DNA of 25,731 nt from an uncultured Prevotella sp. (GTDB taxonomy: Bacteria > Bacteroidota > Bacteroidia > Bacteroidales > Bacteroidaceae). Shown in pieces: positions 7,763-15,613 of this stretch (its first letter is position 1; each line of letters opens with the position of its first letter). The notes under the pieces were generated by a model. The model was not told the DNA's origin. It saw only the letters and a program-made list of their open reading frames with translations, and made no database searches. Made by a program: the position numbers and the translations under genes. The stretch is from contig URJQ01000028.1 of assembly GCA_900548195.1 (NCBI GenBank), forward strand, positions 1 through 25,731, read 5' to 3'.

Positions 7763-8572
7763 TTACTTAGGCTGCTTGCCGATGTAAGCGAGGATACCTC
7801 CATCTACGTAGAGGACGTGGCCGTTAACGGCGTCAGAAGCCTTGGAAGCAAGGAAAACTGCTGGACCACCGAGCTCAGAAGGGTCGAGCCAACGGCCTGC
7901 AGGAGTCTTTGCACAGATGAAAGAGTCGAATGGATGGCGGCTTCCGTCTGGCTGACGCTCACGGAGAGGCGCTGTCTGAGGAGTAGCGATGTAGCCAGGG
8001 CCGATGCCGTTACACTGGATGTTGTACTCACCATACTCAGAGCAGATGTTGCGTGTGAGCATCTTGAGTCCGCCCTTAGCAGCAGCGTATGCAGATACTG
8101 TCTCACGTCCGAGCTCAGACATCATAGAGCAGATGTTGATAATCTTACCCTCCTTACGCTCCATCATCTCAGGGATAACGGCAGAAGCGCAGATGAATGG
8201 TGCTACGAGATCGACGTCGATGACCTGCTGGAACTCTGCGCGCTTCATCTCGTGCATAGGGATACGCTTGATGATACCAGCGTTGTTGACGAGGATATCG
8301 ATGTTACCAACCTCCTTATGGATAGTTTCTACGAGAGCCTTTACAGCATTCTCGTCAGTAACGTCACATACATAGCCATGCACGTTTTCGATGCCAGCCT
8401 CTTTATAGTTAGCGAGTCCGCGCTCGAGAGCAGCCTCGTTGATGTCATTGAAGATAATGTTCTTCACGCCAGCAGCCACGAAAGCCTTGGCGATGTTGAA
8501 GCCAATACCGTAAGATGCGCCTGTAATCCACGCATTTTTACCCTCAAGGGAGAAATCTTTTAAGCTTGTCAT
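7763..8572 (-). CDS. SDR-family dehydrogenase, gluconate 5-dehydrogenase/KduD-like
   Basis: A 269-residue classical short-chain dehydrogenase/reductase. Seen: cofactor motif TGASYGIG (about 17-24), an Asp at the end of the second beta strand (FNDINE), which favours NAD(H), NNAG (96-99), catalytic Ser in INICSMMS (about 149), and Tyr162/Lys166 in YAAAK. The C-terminal FLASKASDAVNGHVLYVDGG is the family signature. Overall it resembles the Bacteroidetes proteins annotated gluconate 5-dehydrogenase or 2-deoxy-D-gluconate 3-dehydrogenase, which act in hexonate or pectin-derived ketodeoxyuronate breakdown, but no kduI or transporter lies beside it, so the substrate remains uncertain. It is monocistronic: a -7 box precedes it and the shared terminator follows. 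Confidence 0.85.
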   Translation of the reverse strand: MTSLKDFSLEGKNAWITGASYGIGFNIAKAFVAAGVKNIIFNDINEAALERGLANYKEAGIENVHGYVCDVTDENAVKALVETIHKEVGNIDILVNNAGIIKRIPMHEMKRAEFQQVIDVDLVAPFICASAVIPEMMERKEGKIINICSMMSELGRETVSAYAAAKGGLKMLTRNICSEYGEYNIQCNGIGPGYIATPQTAPLRERQPDGSRHPFDSFICAKTPAGRWLDPSELGGPAVFLASKASDAVNGHVLYVDGGILAYIGKQPK

Positions 8573-8690
8573 AGTTTTTGTTGATTTATGATTTATGTTA
8601 ATAGTTGTATGTTAGCTGTCAGATTATGTATTCAGGTGGCATTGAATTAGCATAAAATAGTATAGTCCACCTATTTAATTATTCCGTAGG

Positions 8691-8698
8691 CAAAGGTA
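8691..8698 (-). promoter_or_regulatory. -7 box of the SDR gene
   Basis: TACCTTTG on the minus strand, directly after the tRNA terminator and about 120 nt before the SDR ATG. No good -33 TTTG is found at the expected distance, so this is a partial promoter call. Confidence 0.45.
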
Positions 8699-8703
8699 CA
8701 AAA

Positions 8704-8740
8704 AAAAATCGTATTGCACTAATAATGCAATACGATTTTT
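8704..8740. terminator. Terminator of the tRNA-Gln transcript
   Basis: A perfect 15-bp stem (8704-8718 with 8726-8740; AAAAATCGTATTGCA and its complement) with a 7-nt loop. On the minus strand it ends in eight T residues, the form of an intrinsic terminator, about 50 nt after the tRNA 3' end. Confidence 0.85.
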
Positions 8741-8790
8741 GAAATTTTATATTTTACTTTCACGTTTTCTCCGTAATCTCTTGCGGAGAG

Positions 8791-8861
8791 TTGTCCCATA
8801 AGGACTCGAACCTTATCAAACAGAACCAAAACCTGTTGTGCTACCATTACACCATGGGACA
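8791..8861 (-). tRNA. tRNA-Gln (anticodon TTG)
   Basis: Folds as a full cloverleaf on the minus strand. The acceptor stem TGTCCCA/TGGGACA is 7 bp and perfect, the D arm is GTGT/GCAC, the anticodon arm ACAGG-TTTTGGT-TCTGT gives anticodon TTG, the variable loop has 4 nt, and the T arm is TAAGG-TTCGAGT-CCTTA. The discriminator is A and CCA is not encoded. Anticodon UUG reads CAA (and CAG), glutamine. Confidence 0.95.
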
Positions 8862-8899
8862 GTGTGAATGCTTAAAATATTGCGTCTGATTTGCGTCTG

Positions 8900-8931
8900 C
8901 AAAGGTAATGCTTTTTTGCGACATTACCAAA
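8900..8931 (-). promoter_or_regulatory. Promoter of tRNA-Gln
   Basis: On the minus strand TTTG (8928-8931), 20-nt spacer, TACCTTTG (8900-8907). A 7-bp inverted repeat (GGTAATG/CATTACC, 8904-8910 and 8922-8928) overlaps the spacer and -7 box. It could double as a weak end signal for tyrS just upstream. Confidence 0.75.
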
Positions 8932-8947
8932 TTTCCGCCGTTGTTTT

Positions 8948-10243
8948 TTACTTTACAGTGATAAGGAAGTAGTTTTTCTTACCGCGCTGAGCGAGGAGAT
9001 ATTTGCCGTCGATGAGGTCGTCAGCAGTGACAGGACGATTCTGATCGCTTACTTTCTCTTTGTTGAGTGATACGCCTCCGCCCTGTATCATCTTGCGGCA
9101 TTCTGCCTTTGATGGGAATACAGCTGCAGCAGTGGTGAATACTTCGATGATAGGCTGTCCGAGAACGTCCTTGTCGATGGTGAATGTAGGTACGCCTTCG
9201 AATACGTCGAGGAATGTCTGCTCATCGAGCTTTTCGAGTCCTTCCTTAGTACTCTTGCCGAAAAGGATGCTTGAAGCCTCTACAGCCATGTCGTAATCTT
9301 CCTGTGAATGCACCATTACGGTTACTTCCTGAGCGAGGCGCTTCTGGAGGATACGGCGTCCTGGGTCCTGCTTGTGCTCCTCTATGAGTGCGTCGATGAC
9401 GTCCTTTTCGAGTGATGTGAATATCTTGATGTACTTCTCTGCGTCGTCATCGCTGACGTTGAGCCAGAACTGGAAGAACTTGTAAGGAGAGGTGCGCTTG
9501 CGGTCGAGCCAGATGTTTCCGCTCTCTGTCTTACCGAATTTCTTTCCGTCAGCCTTGGTGATGAGAGGGCAGGTGAGGGCATAAGCTTCCTGGTCATTGC
9601 CCAGTGTGCGGCGGATAAGTTCGGTACCAGTAGTCATATTGCCCCACTGGTCGTTGCCTCCGAGCTGCATCTTGCATCCTTTAGTCTGGAAGAGGTGGAG
9701 GAAGTCATATCCCTGAAGGAGCTGATATGTAAACTCTGTGAATGAGAGACCGTCGCGAGCTTCGCCATTGAGACGCTTCTGCACTGAGTCTTTCGCCATC
9801 ATATAGTTTACGGTGATGTGCTTACCTACAGTACGAGCGAAGTCGAGGAATGTGAAATCCTTCATCCAGTCGTAGTTGTTTACCATCTCTGCAGCGTTAG
9901 GACCTTCAGCATCGAAGTCGAGGAACTTAGCTACCTGCTGCTTGATGCATTCCTGATTGTGGTAGAGAGTCTCGGCATCGAGGAGGTTACGCTCCTGAGA
10001 TTTGCCAGAAGGGTCACCAATCATGCCTGTGGCGCCGCCAACAAGGATGATAGGCTTGTGTCCGCAACGCTGGAGATGACGGAGCATCATGATGCCGCAG
10101 AGGTGACCTATATGGAGAGAATCTGCGGTAGGGTCAGTGCCAAGGTAAGCAGTGACCATCTCTTTCTGAAGGAGTTCCTCGGCTCCTGGCATTATCTGTG
10201 CCAGCATACCGCGCCATTTCAGTTCTTCGATAAAGTTCTTCAT
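8948..10243 (-). CDS. tyrS: Tyrosyl-tRNA synthetase
   Basis: Charges tRNA-Tyr in the cytoplasm. A class I synthetase of 431 residues, the normal bacterial size. Seen: the HIGH box in SLHIGHLCG (44-47), the Tyr/tRNA site region YQLLQGYDF and QLGGNDQWGN (about 172-201), the KMSKS loop as KFGKT (234-238), and a C-terminal S4-like RNA-binding domain (about 360-425: FPSKAECRKMIQGGGVSLN). It is the last gene of a minus-strand set DUF4271-hemD-rnpA-yidD-tyrS, an order typical of Bacteroidetes. A 104-bp gap with a hairpin repeat separates it from yidD and no consensus promoter is visible in that gap, so read-through from yidD is likely. Confidence 0.96.
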   Translation of the reverse strand: MKNFIEELKWRGMLAQIMPGAEELLQKEMVTAYLGTDPTADSLHIGHLCGIMMLRHLQRCGHKPIILVGGATGMIGDPSGKSQERNLLDAETLYHNQECIKQQVAKFLDFDAEGPNAAEMVNNYDWMKDFTFLDFARTVGKHITVNYMMAKDSVQKRLNGEARDGLSFTEFTYQLLQGYDFLHLFQTKGCKMQLGGNDQWGNMTTGTELIRRTLGNDQEAYALTCPLITKADGKKFGKTESGNIWLDRKRTSPYKFFQFWLNVSDDDAEKYIKIFTSLEKDVIDALIEEHKQDPGRRILQKRLAQEVTVMVHSQEDYDMAVEASSILFGKSTKEGLEKLDEQTFLDVFEGVPTFTIDKDVLGQPIIEVFTTAAAVFPSKAECRKMIQGGGVSLNKEKVSDQNRPVTADDLIDGKYLLAQRGKKNYFLITVK

Positions 10244-10286
10244 TATCTTTGTTGTTTAGATGTTTGTTTGTTATTGATGGGGAATA

Positions 10287-10315
10287 TCAGCCGGTGACGC
10301 GGCTGACACGGTGGC
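10287..10315 (+). repeat. Dispersed covarying hairpin repeat, copy 3
   Basis: Stem TCAGCCG, loop GTGACG, stem CGGCTGA (perfect 7 bp), then CACGGTGGC. It sits in the gap between yidD and tyrS, antisense to the transcript that would cross it, so in that mRNA the complementary hairpin forms. Confidence 0.75.
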
Positions 10316-10347
10316 TTTCCATCCTTTCTTCTGGCTGAGGGGGATGG

Positions 10348-10578
10348 TTATGGGACTGGGTCGTAGCCGCTTCCGCCCCACGGATGGCACCTTAGCAGCC
10401 TCTTTATGCCGAGCCAAACGCCCTTGATGGGTCCGTATTTGACTATCGCTTGCTTCATGTATTCCGAGCAAGTCGGCGTATATCGGCAGGCTGGGGGAGT
10501 GAAAGGACTGATGCAGTGCTGGTAAAACCAGATGGGGGCCAGCAGAATGCGTACCAATATCCTTGTTATCACCTTCAT
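10348..10578 (-). CDS. yidD: Membrane protein insertion efficiency factor YidD
   Basis: A 76-residue member of the YidD family, a small membrane-associated protein that aids YidC-dependent insertion of inner-membrane proteins. Seen: a hydrophobic, amphipathic N-terminus (VITRILVRILLAPIWFYQHCISP), the family signature CRYTPTCSEYM (about 31-41) and RCHPWGGSGYDPVP at the very C-terminus. The start codon overlaps the rnpA stop in an ATGA (10575-10578), indicating translational coupling. Pairing with rnpA is widespread in bacteria. Confidence 0.95.
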   Translation of the reverse strand: MKVITRILVRILLAPIWFYQHCISPFTPPACRYTPTCSEYMKQAIVKYGPIKGVWLGIKRLLRCHPWGGSGYDPVP

Positions 10579-11009
10579 TGTGCAGAGTTTTTGAGTGATT
10601 TCTCGTGCATTCTCTGAAGGAGATTGATGACTTTCATTTCCACTTCCTCAGAGGAATGATGCTTTCTGTCGAGCCAGATGAAAGCGAGGGCGAGGCTTTT
10701 TCCCTCTGGGATGTCATAGAGATCGCGGTGCTTTCTGTATGCTTCCCTTACCTGTCGCTTTACCCTATTTCGGTCCACCGCGTGCTTGAAGCATCGCTTA
10801 GGCACTGATATGAGAATCTGTGCGTCGCTTTTCTTTCCAGTCAAACCATTTACTTGCAGTGCTTCGTCGTCAGCATCGAGTATGAGATATACGAGCCTAA
10901 GCGGATAAGCCGACATGGACTTGCTTCCGCCACCGGCAAAGAGTCGGTCGATAAGCTTGTGGCTTACGAGCTTCTCAGATTTGGGAAAAGAGAAAGGTCT
11001 GCTCTTCAT
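10575..11009 (-). CDS. rnpA: Ribonuclease P protein component
   Basis: The protein cofactor of RNase P, which binds the catalytic RNA and the 5' leader of pre-tRNAs. It has 144 residues, slightly longer than the usual 110-135. Seen: the N-terminal FPKSEKLVSHKLIDRLFAGG segment, and the diagnostic RNA-binding stretch KRCFKHAVDRNRVKRQVREAYR (about 90-111, containing the RNR motif). A hydrophobic beta strand SLALAFIWL follows, then a helical tail. It overlaps yidD by 4 nt. Upstream lies an 89-bp palindromic element rather than rpmH, as expected in Bacteroidetes. Confidence 0.94.
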   Translation of the reverse strand: MKSRPFSFPKSEKLVSHKLIDRLFAGGGSKSMSAYPLRLVYLILDADDEALQVNGLTGKKSDAQILISVPKRCFKHAVDRNRVKRQVREAYRKHRDLYDIPEGKSLALAFIWLDRKHHSSEEVEMKVINLLQRMHEKSLKNSAQ

Positions 11010-11033
11010 ATTTCGTTTATACTCTTATTATGC

Positions 11034-11122
11034 TAAGTAGGTAATCGGAATTATTTTTATAATAAAACAACAACAAATATTATTATCTATTCATTATCAA
11101 AATAATTTTGATTACCTACTTA
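11034..11122. repeat. TAAGTAGG palindromic element, copy A
   Basis: Terminal inverted repeats TAAGTAGGTAATC (11034-11046) and GATTACCTACTTA (11110-11122) are perfect over 13 bp and extend with mismatches to about 30 bp. It shares its length and an internal segment (TATTATTATCTATTCATTA, then CAAAATAAT) with the copy at 24307-24396. TATGC occurs on both flanks (11029-11033 and 11124-11128), a possible 5-bp target duplication. It lies between hemD and rnpA. Confidence 0.6.
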
Positions 11123-11194
11123 ATATGCCGAATTACGGAAAGTCCTGCCTTGAGATATAAATCCTTTGGCAGGAGCTTGACTTTAGAGGGGTGC

Positions 11195-11944
11195 TTACTC
11201 TTCGTTGTCGATGAGGTAGCGTCGCAATGCGCTTGGCATTGATGGATATTTCTCAGTAGGAGCTTCGAGATCGAGTGTCAATCCCATATCTTTCACTGTC
11301 TTTGCAGTTGCAGGTCCGAAAGCGGCAATCTTCACTTCTCCAGCTTTCATTTCTGGGAAATTCTCCTTGAGGGCTTTGAGTCCGGATGGTGAGAAGAACA
11401 CGAGCATGTCGTAATCGAATGCTTTGATTTCCTCATCAGTGAAGTTATTGCTTACCGTGCGGTACATGCAGCACTCCTTATGGATGAGTCCCTTAGAGTC
11501 GAGCAGCTTTGTGACGTTGTCATTAGCCACGTCGCTCAGCGGAACGAGATATTTCTCGGTCTTGTGCTTCACCATGGAAGGCACGAGGTCGTCAATCTTG
11601 CCTGATGTTCCGAAGAACACCTTGCGCTTGCGGTACTGTACGTATTTCTGGATATAGAGTGAGATAGTTTCAGTCACACAGAAATACTTGAGGTCTTCAG
11701 GGATAGTGACGCGCATCTCTTTCGCAAGCGTAAAGAAGTTGTCGATGGCGTGACGTGATGTGAATACGATGGCGGTATAGTCAGCGATGTTCACCCTTTG
11801 TGCTCTGAACTCGCGTGCAGAGAGACCTTCTACCTTGATGAACGGACGAAAGACCAGTTCCACACCGAAGTCATTGGCAATGTCATAGTATGGTGATTTT
11901 TCACTTGCCGGCTTTGGTTGTGATATCAGAATCTTCTTAATCAT
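11195..11944 (-). CDS. hemD: Uroporphyrinogen-III synthase
   Basis: A 249-residue HemD-like protein; the enzyme cyclises hydroxymethylbilane to uroporphyrinogen III with inversion of ring D, at the branch to haem and corrinoids. HemD is poorly conserved, so the call rests on fold-level features: an N-terminal ILISQPKP strand, ADYTAIVFTSRHAIDNFF (about 56-72), CCMYRTVSN, DMLVFFSPSGLKALKENFP (about 180-198) and the C-terminal KIAAFGPATAKTVKDMGL, all typical of the two-lobed fold. Position supports it: the DUF4271-hemD-rnpA order recurs in Bacteroidetes. It starts 26 bp after the DUF4271 gene and is likely in its operon. Confidence 0.87.
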   Translation of the reverse strand: MIKKILISQPKPASEKSPYYDIANDFGVELVFRPFIKVEGLSAREFRAQRVNIADYTAIVFTSRHAIDNFFTLAKEMRVTIPEDLKYFCVTETISLYIQKYVQYRKRKVFFGTSGKIDDLVPSMVKHKTEKYLVPLSDVANDNVTKLLDSKGLIHKECCMYRTVSNNFTDEEIKAFDYDMLVFFSPSGLKALKENFPEMKAGEVKIAAFGPATAKTVKDMGLTLDLEAPTEKYPSMPSALRRYLIDNEE

Positions 11945-11970
11945 CTCTTAATTTCTTTGTCAAATATTTA

Positions 11971-13011
11971 TTAATATGTTACCTTCAATAAGTTACCTAC
12001 GAGCATCAAACTGCCCCACAAAATAGCGAGGGGTACTAATTCAAGGGTGCAAAAGTACAAAAAAATCTGCAAAAAACGCCCCTTTTCTTGGAAAAAGATG
12101 CGATAAGCCTTGTAAAAGGACAATATTTTGGCAAAAAGCACTATTGCAATGGCATAAATCACCAGCGAACTTGTAGTTAAGCCGAAATATATGTAGAGCA
12201 GCAAAGCGGGCAAAAGAACAATTCCTTCCATTGCTGTGATAAACAGTTTCGACACTGCCGCCTGGCTGTTTTGGTGTGCATCGAAGAAAGTCCAGTTGAC
12301 CCATTTGCGCAATCCCGCCGATATGAGGAAGTAGGAGCACATGATGGCGAAGTAAATGCCGAGCAATGAGTAGTTTGACACCACGTAAGTCTCGCCTATT
12401 GCTTCGAGGGAATAGTTGTGGAAAACGAGTGTCAGGAGCACTCCAGCCTGCAGACAGAGGAAGAACTGATAGTTTACCTCATTGATGGTCTCCTTCATTT
12501 CCGTCGAGTCTTTTCGTTCCTGGTAGAGGAAGTTCTTGGCTTGCGTGGTGATGAAGTGCAATGATCGTGACACGGTAAGTATTGTAATCACGAGCAGCAT
12601 GAGCAATAGTCCGGTGACGAAGTCATCGTTTGACGCTCTGTAAGGCAAGGGGTTGCCAGCCATTCCCATTCTTCCTCCGTTGAGTTCGGGGTGGAATAGT
12701 GAGTCTGTTTTGAAGAATGATTCGCGGTAATATTGCGGTAATGACACGTCGCTTGCTCTCTTTCCGATAGGTTGTCCTGGCAGTCGGAGTGTGTCTGGAC
12801 GTGACGAATAGCGTATCTCAGCTGGCTGGAAAGCCGCCTGTATGGCAGAATCCTGCTGTGCTGGCGTAGCATCTTTAGGCAGAGTGCGCAACACCTGATA
12901 CGGATGGAGCTTTTTGCCATACGCATTGCTATTCTGCATGAGCATCTCGCTTTCCTCGATAAATGTCTCCTGCTGATTTATTTCTGTATGTATGCTGTCG
13001 TTTCTCTGCAT
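11971..13011 (-). CDS. DUF4271 integral membrane protein
   Basis: A 346-residue protein with a long polar N-terminal region (1-130, Gln- and Ser-rich) followed by about six predicted transmembrane helices (approximately 131-153, 183-200, 212-233, 256-279, 281-302 and 315-341) separated by short charged loops. This architecture, and the position directly before hemD, match DUF4271, a Bacteroidetes family of unknown function. No catalytic motif is evident. It ends 26 bp before hemD. A TATATTTG -7-like box occurs inside the hairpin element upstream, but without a -33 partner. Confidence 0.82.
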   Translation of the reverse strand: MQRNDSIHTEINQQETFIEESEMLMQNSNAYGKKLHPYQVLRTLPKDATPAQQDSAIQAAFQPAEIRYSSRPDTLRLPGQPIGKRASDVSLPQYYRESFFKTDSLFHPELNGGRMGMAGNPLPYRASNDDFVTGLLLMLLVITILTVSRSLHFITTQAKNFLYQERKDSTEMKETINEVNYQFFLCLQAGVLLTLVFHNYSLEAIGETYVVSNYSLLGIYFAIMCSYFLISAGLRKWVNWTFFDAHQNSQAAVSKLFITAMEGIVLLPALLLYIYFGLTTSSLVIYAIAIVLFAKILSFYKAYRIFFQEKGRFLQIFLYFCTLELVPLAILWGSLMLVGNLLKVTY

Positions 13012-13030
13012 AGGTTTTGTTTATATCGAT

Positions 13031-13133
13031 TTGTGGGTCAGAATAAAATATCAATAGATAAAAATAAACAAATATATTTTTTTGTCTGTTTTTTGTTTGT
13101 TTTTATCTATTGATATTTTATTCCAACCCACAA
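13031..13133. repeat. Long AT-rich hairpin element, copy 1
   Basis: Two 42-nt arms (13031-13072 and 13092-13133) are complementary with only three mismatches around a 19-nt loop. The outer ends read TTGTGGGT and ACCCACAA; the core AAAATATCAATAGA recurs at 18940-18953. It begins eight bases from the metK stop and precedes the DUF4271 gene, so it may serve as the metK transcription terminator. Confidence 0.7.
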
Positions 13134-13141
13134 CTGCTCTT

Positions 13142-14470
13142 TTAGAGACCGAAGGCTTCCTTGATGCGGTCCACCTGGTCGAGCTTCTCCCAAGTGAAGA
13201 GTTCTACTTCGATTTCCTTGGTCTCGTGATAGAGTGAGGTGAATGTCTTCTTTACAATCTCATTCTTTCTGCCCATGTGACCGTAAGCTGCTGTCTCAAG
13301 ATACATAGGCTGGCGAAGGTTGAGCTGGCGCTCGATGGCCTTTGGACGAAGGTCGAAGAGAGTGGCAATCTTTGCTGCTATCTCGCTGTCCTTCATGTTG
13401 ACGTGTGAGCGTCCGTAAGTATTGACGTAGATGCTTACAGGCTGAGCCACGCCGATGGCATAAGCCAGCTGCACGAGCATCTCGTCAGCTACGCCAGCAG
13501 CCACCATGTTCTTGGCGATATATCGTGCTGCATATGCTGCGCTACGGTCCACCTTGGATGAGTCTTTACCAGAGAAAGCGCCACCACCGTGTGCTCCCTT
13601 GCCACCATAGGTGTCAACGATAATCTTACGACCTGTGAGACCTGTGTCGCCATGAGGACCTCCAATGACGAATTTGCCGGTAGGATTGACGTATATCTTC
13701 ATGTCGTCATTAAACAATGCAAGCACTTTCTCAGAGTGTATCTGAGCCTTCACGCGAGGGATGAGGATGTTTATCACGTCCTCACGGATGCGCTGAAGCA
13801 TCAGTCTGTCAGCATCTTCCTGTGTGGTGATGCTTGGTACGCCTGGCTTGATGAAGTCATCGTGCTGTGTAGATACCACAATGGTGTCGATGCGCTGTGG
13901 TATTCCCTCGTCGCTGTATTCTACAGTAACCTGTGACTTGGAGTCAGGACGGAGGTAGTGCATCTCTTTGCCTTCCTTTCTGATGTCAGCGAGAGTCTTG
14001 ACAAGGAGGTGTGAGAGGTCGAGGCTCACAGGCATATAGTTCTCTGTCTCGTTAGAAGCGTAGCCGAACATCATGCCCTGGTCGCCGGCACCCTGATTGT
14101 CCTCAGCCTCTTGGCGCTCTGCTTCGGAGAGTCCTTCTTTCTTGTTGCGGTCCACACCCATATTGATGTCGCCACTCTGTTCGTGGATAGCGGTGAGAAT
14201 ACCGCAGGAATTGCCGTCAAACTGGTATTCTGACTTGGTGTAGCCAATATTGTTGATGGTACGGCGGGTGATGGCCTGGAGGTCGATGTACTCCTGTGAG
14301 GTCACCTCACCCATGATGACTACCTGTCCGGTAGTGCAGAATGACTCGATGGCGCAGCGTGATTTGTCGTCGTAAGCGAGGAACTGATCGAGCAATGCGT
14401 CACTAATCTGATCCGCCACCTTGTCTGGATGGCCCTCAGAAACTGATTCGGATGAAAATAGATATGACAT
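13142..14470 (-). CDS. metK: S-adenosylmethionine synthetase
   Basis: Makes SAM from ATP and methionine in the cytoplasm. Seen: GHPDKVADQISDALLD (13-28), GAGDQGMMFGYA (127-138), GGPHGDTGLTGRKIIVD (270-286) and GGGAFSGKDSSKVDRSAAY (295-313), covering the ATP, methionine and metal/phosphate sites. The 442-residue length exceeds the 384 of E. coli; part of the excess is a charged insert (about 103-125) before GAGDQG. The frame is open to 14575, but MSYLFSSESVSEGHPDK, the family's true N-terminus, begins at 14470. A consensus promoter at 14604-14634 gives a leader of about 127 nt. I looked for a SAM riboswitch in it and recognised none. Confidence 0.96.
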   Translation of the reverse strand: MSYLFSSESVSEGHPDKVADQISDALLDQFLAYDDKSRCAIESFCTTGQVVIMGEVTSQEYIDLQAITRRTINNIGYTKSEYQFDGNSCGILTAIHEQSGDINMGVDRNKKEGLSEAERQEAEDNQGAGDQGMMFGYASNETENYMPVSLDLSHLLVKTLADIRKEGKEMHYLRPDSKSQVTVEYSDEGIPQRIDTIVVSTQHDDFIKPGVPSITTQEDADRLMLQRIREDVINILIPRVKAQIHSEKVLALFNDDMKIYVNPTGKFVIGGPHGDTGLTGRKIIVDTYGGKGAHGGGAFSGKDSSKVDRSAAYAARYIAKNMVAAGVADEMLVQLAYAIGVAQPVSIYVNTYGRSHVNMKDSEIAAKIATLFDLRPKAIERQLNLRQPMYLETAAYGHMGRKNEIVKKTFTSLYHETKEIEVELFTWEKLDQVDRIKEAFGL

Positions 14471-14603
14471 AATAAATATTGTATAGCGGATGTGACTGAC
14501 AACGCCTGGTCTGACGGTACTGCGGACACCGTCAATCGTCATCGCGACATACCTGTTGTTATTGTGTTGAGGCAAAAAGATGCCCCATGGAAAAATGCGG
14601 ATG

Positions 14604-14634
14604 CAAAATTACTACAAAAAGTGCAGACTGCAAA
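14604..14634 (-). promoter_or_regulatory. Promoter of metK
   Basis: On the minus strand TTTG (14631-14634), 19-nt spacer, TAATTTTG (14604-14611). The leader downstream contains a perfect 7-bp hairpin (TGACGGT with ACCGTCA, loop of 9 nt) near 14506-14528. Confidence 0.75.
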
Positions 14635-14682
14635 ATCTTTTGCGCTTTTTCGGTGATTATCACTTGTTTCCGTGATGTATGT

Positions 14683-15519
14683 TTATCGTCTGTCAAGCGG
14701 CGTAGGCGACTTTGGGATGTAGAAGCCGCTGTCGTTGAGAAACCTTTTCTCGATGTTGAGCTGAACGGAGAATGATGGTGAGAACGAGTAGCGTATGGCA
14801 GCTCCTATCTTGTCGCCCATGTCGTGGATGTCCTGCAGAAGGCATGGCATGGGTTGGTTGCGTTGCAATGACTTCTGTCCGTAGAGGTATCCGCTCCAAT
14901 GTTCATCAAACTGGTAGCCCAATACGGCAGTCAGTCCTGCCTCACGGAAGGTGTCGTGTGCCCACGTTGCGTTGCTCAGATAGCCTCCAGCCGCTATGCT
15001 CAGGCGGTCGGTGAGTGGCTTGGCGTAGAGCATTGCCACATTCTGCCCGAATCCGGCTCCGCTCCATGTTCCTCCGCTGCCGAAGGTGGAGAAGACGGAC
15101 AGGCCTAATGAGACGTTGAGACCCTCGTGAAGGTTCCAGGAGCCGAAGCTTCCCCACATCGGGTGACACCAGCTGCCGAGTCCGTAAGGATGGCTCAGCG
15201 AAGGCATCTTGCCTTGCTCGGTGAGCGCAGGGAGCGCCAGCGGTTTGGCGGACGGCTCTATGGCTTGGGCTGGAGACTGTGCTGTGGCTGTCAATGGCTC
15301 GCCGGCATTGGTCTGAAGGCCGTTCGCATTGGTCTGAAGGCCGTTCGCCTTTGACTTCCGGGCGTGATATTGCTGTATGGGAGCGTCGCTTTCACCTGCA
15401 TTTTTCTGCACGGCAACGCTGTCATCACGCGGTATGATGGTGATGATGTCTTCGCTTTGCGCCGCTGTCGGGAGGCAGAGGGCGAAGAGGGATGCTATGA
15501 TTGTGAGTATTGTCTTCAT
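14683..15519 (-). CDS. Secreted protein of unknown function, probable beta-barrel
   Basis: I do not recognise this 278-residue protein. Seen: a signal peptide (MKTILTIIASLFALCLPTAA, cleavage near QSED), then a low-complexity Ala/Gln/Pro-rich region (about 22-105) with a direct duplication of NANGLQT produced by a 21-bp tandem repeat at 15310-15351. A C-terminal half (about 110-265) follows, rich in Gly and aromatic residues and alternating in pattern (LNVSLGLSVFS, LSIAAGGYLSNATWAHD, GLTAVLGYQF, WSGYLYGQKSL, KIGAAIRYSFSPSFSVQLNIEKRF). This looks like an eight-strand-scale outer-membrane barrel, though the C-terminus lacks the usual terminal aromatic. The frame extends to 15621 but the signal peptide fixes the start at 15519. 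No promoter is evident; repeats lie upstream. Confidence 0.65.
   Translation of the reverse strand: MKTILTIIASLFALCLPTAAQSEDIITIIPRDDSVAVQKNAGESDAPIQQYHARKSKANGLQTNANGLQTNAGEPLTATAQSPAQAIEPSAKPLALPALTEQGKMPSLSHPYGLGSWCHPMWGSFGSWNLHEGLNVSLGLSVFSTFGSGGTWSGAGFGQNVAMLYAKPLTDRLSIAAGGYLSNATWAHDTFREAGLTAVLGYQFDEHWSGYLYGQKSLQRNQPMPCLLQDIHDMGDKIGAAIRYSFSPSFSVQLNIEKRFLNDSGFYIPKSPTPLDRR
15310..15351 (-). repeat. 21-bp in-frame tandem duplication
   Basis: Two copies of a 21-bp unit (GGTCTGAAGGCCGTTCGC plus 3 bases on the plus strand) lie back to back, differing at one base. They duplicate seven residues in the linker of the unknown secreted protein and are a likely site of length variation between strains. 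Confidence 0.9.
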
Positions 15520-15613
15520 GCTGGTATGGTGACTGATGTTGGGGGAAAGTGTTCGATTTTCCCGTATTTGGGGTATGGACGAAAATGCCTTTGTAACCGT
15601 CTGATTGTCAATA

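Noticed and set aside
7616..8563. A 315-codon open frame on the plus strand opposite the SDR gene
   Set aside because: Its translation is Leu/Cys/Arg-rich with no motif and it mirrors the SDR codons; the minus strand has all SDR motifs, a -7 box and a terminator.
10244..10251. TATCTTTG on the plus strand just before the tyrS start codon
   Set aside because: It points away from tyrS on the plus strand, has no -33 partner and no gene downstream on that strand.
14502..14530. A possible fifth copy of the hairpin repeat in the metK leader (TCTGACGGT...GCGGACACCGTC)
   Set aside because: It shares short words with the family but lacks the 7-bp stem around the GTRACG loop; gaps are needed to align it.
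14471..14575. 35-codon extension of metK and a possible SAM riboswitch in the metK leader
   Set aside because: The family N-terminus begins at 14470, and the leader shows only a simple 7-bp hairpin with no SAM riboswitch core that I can recognise.
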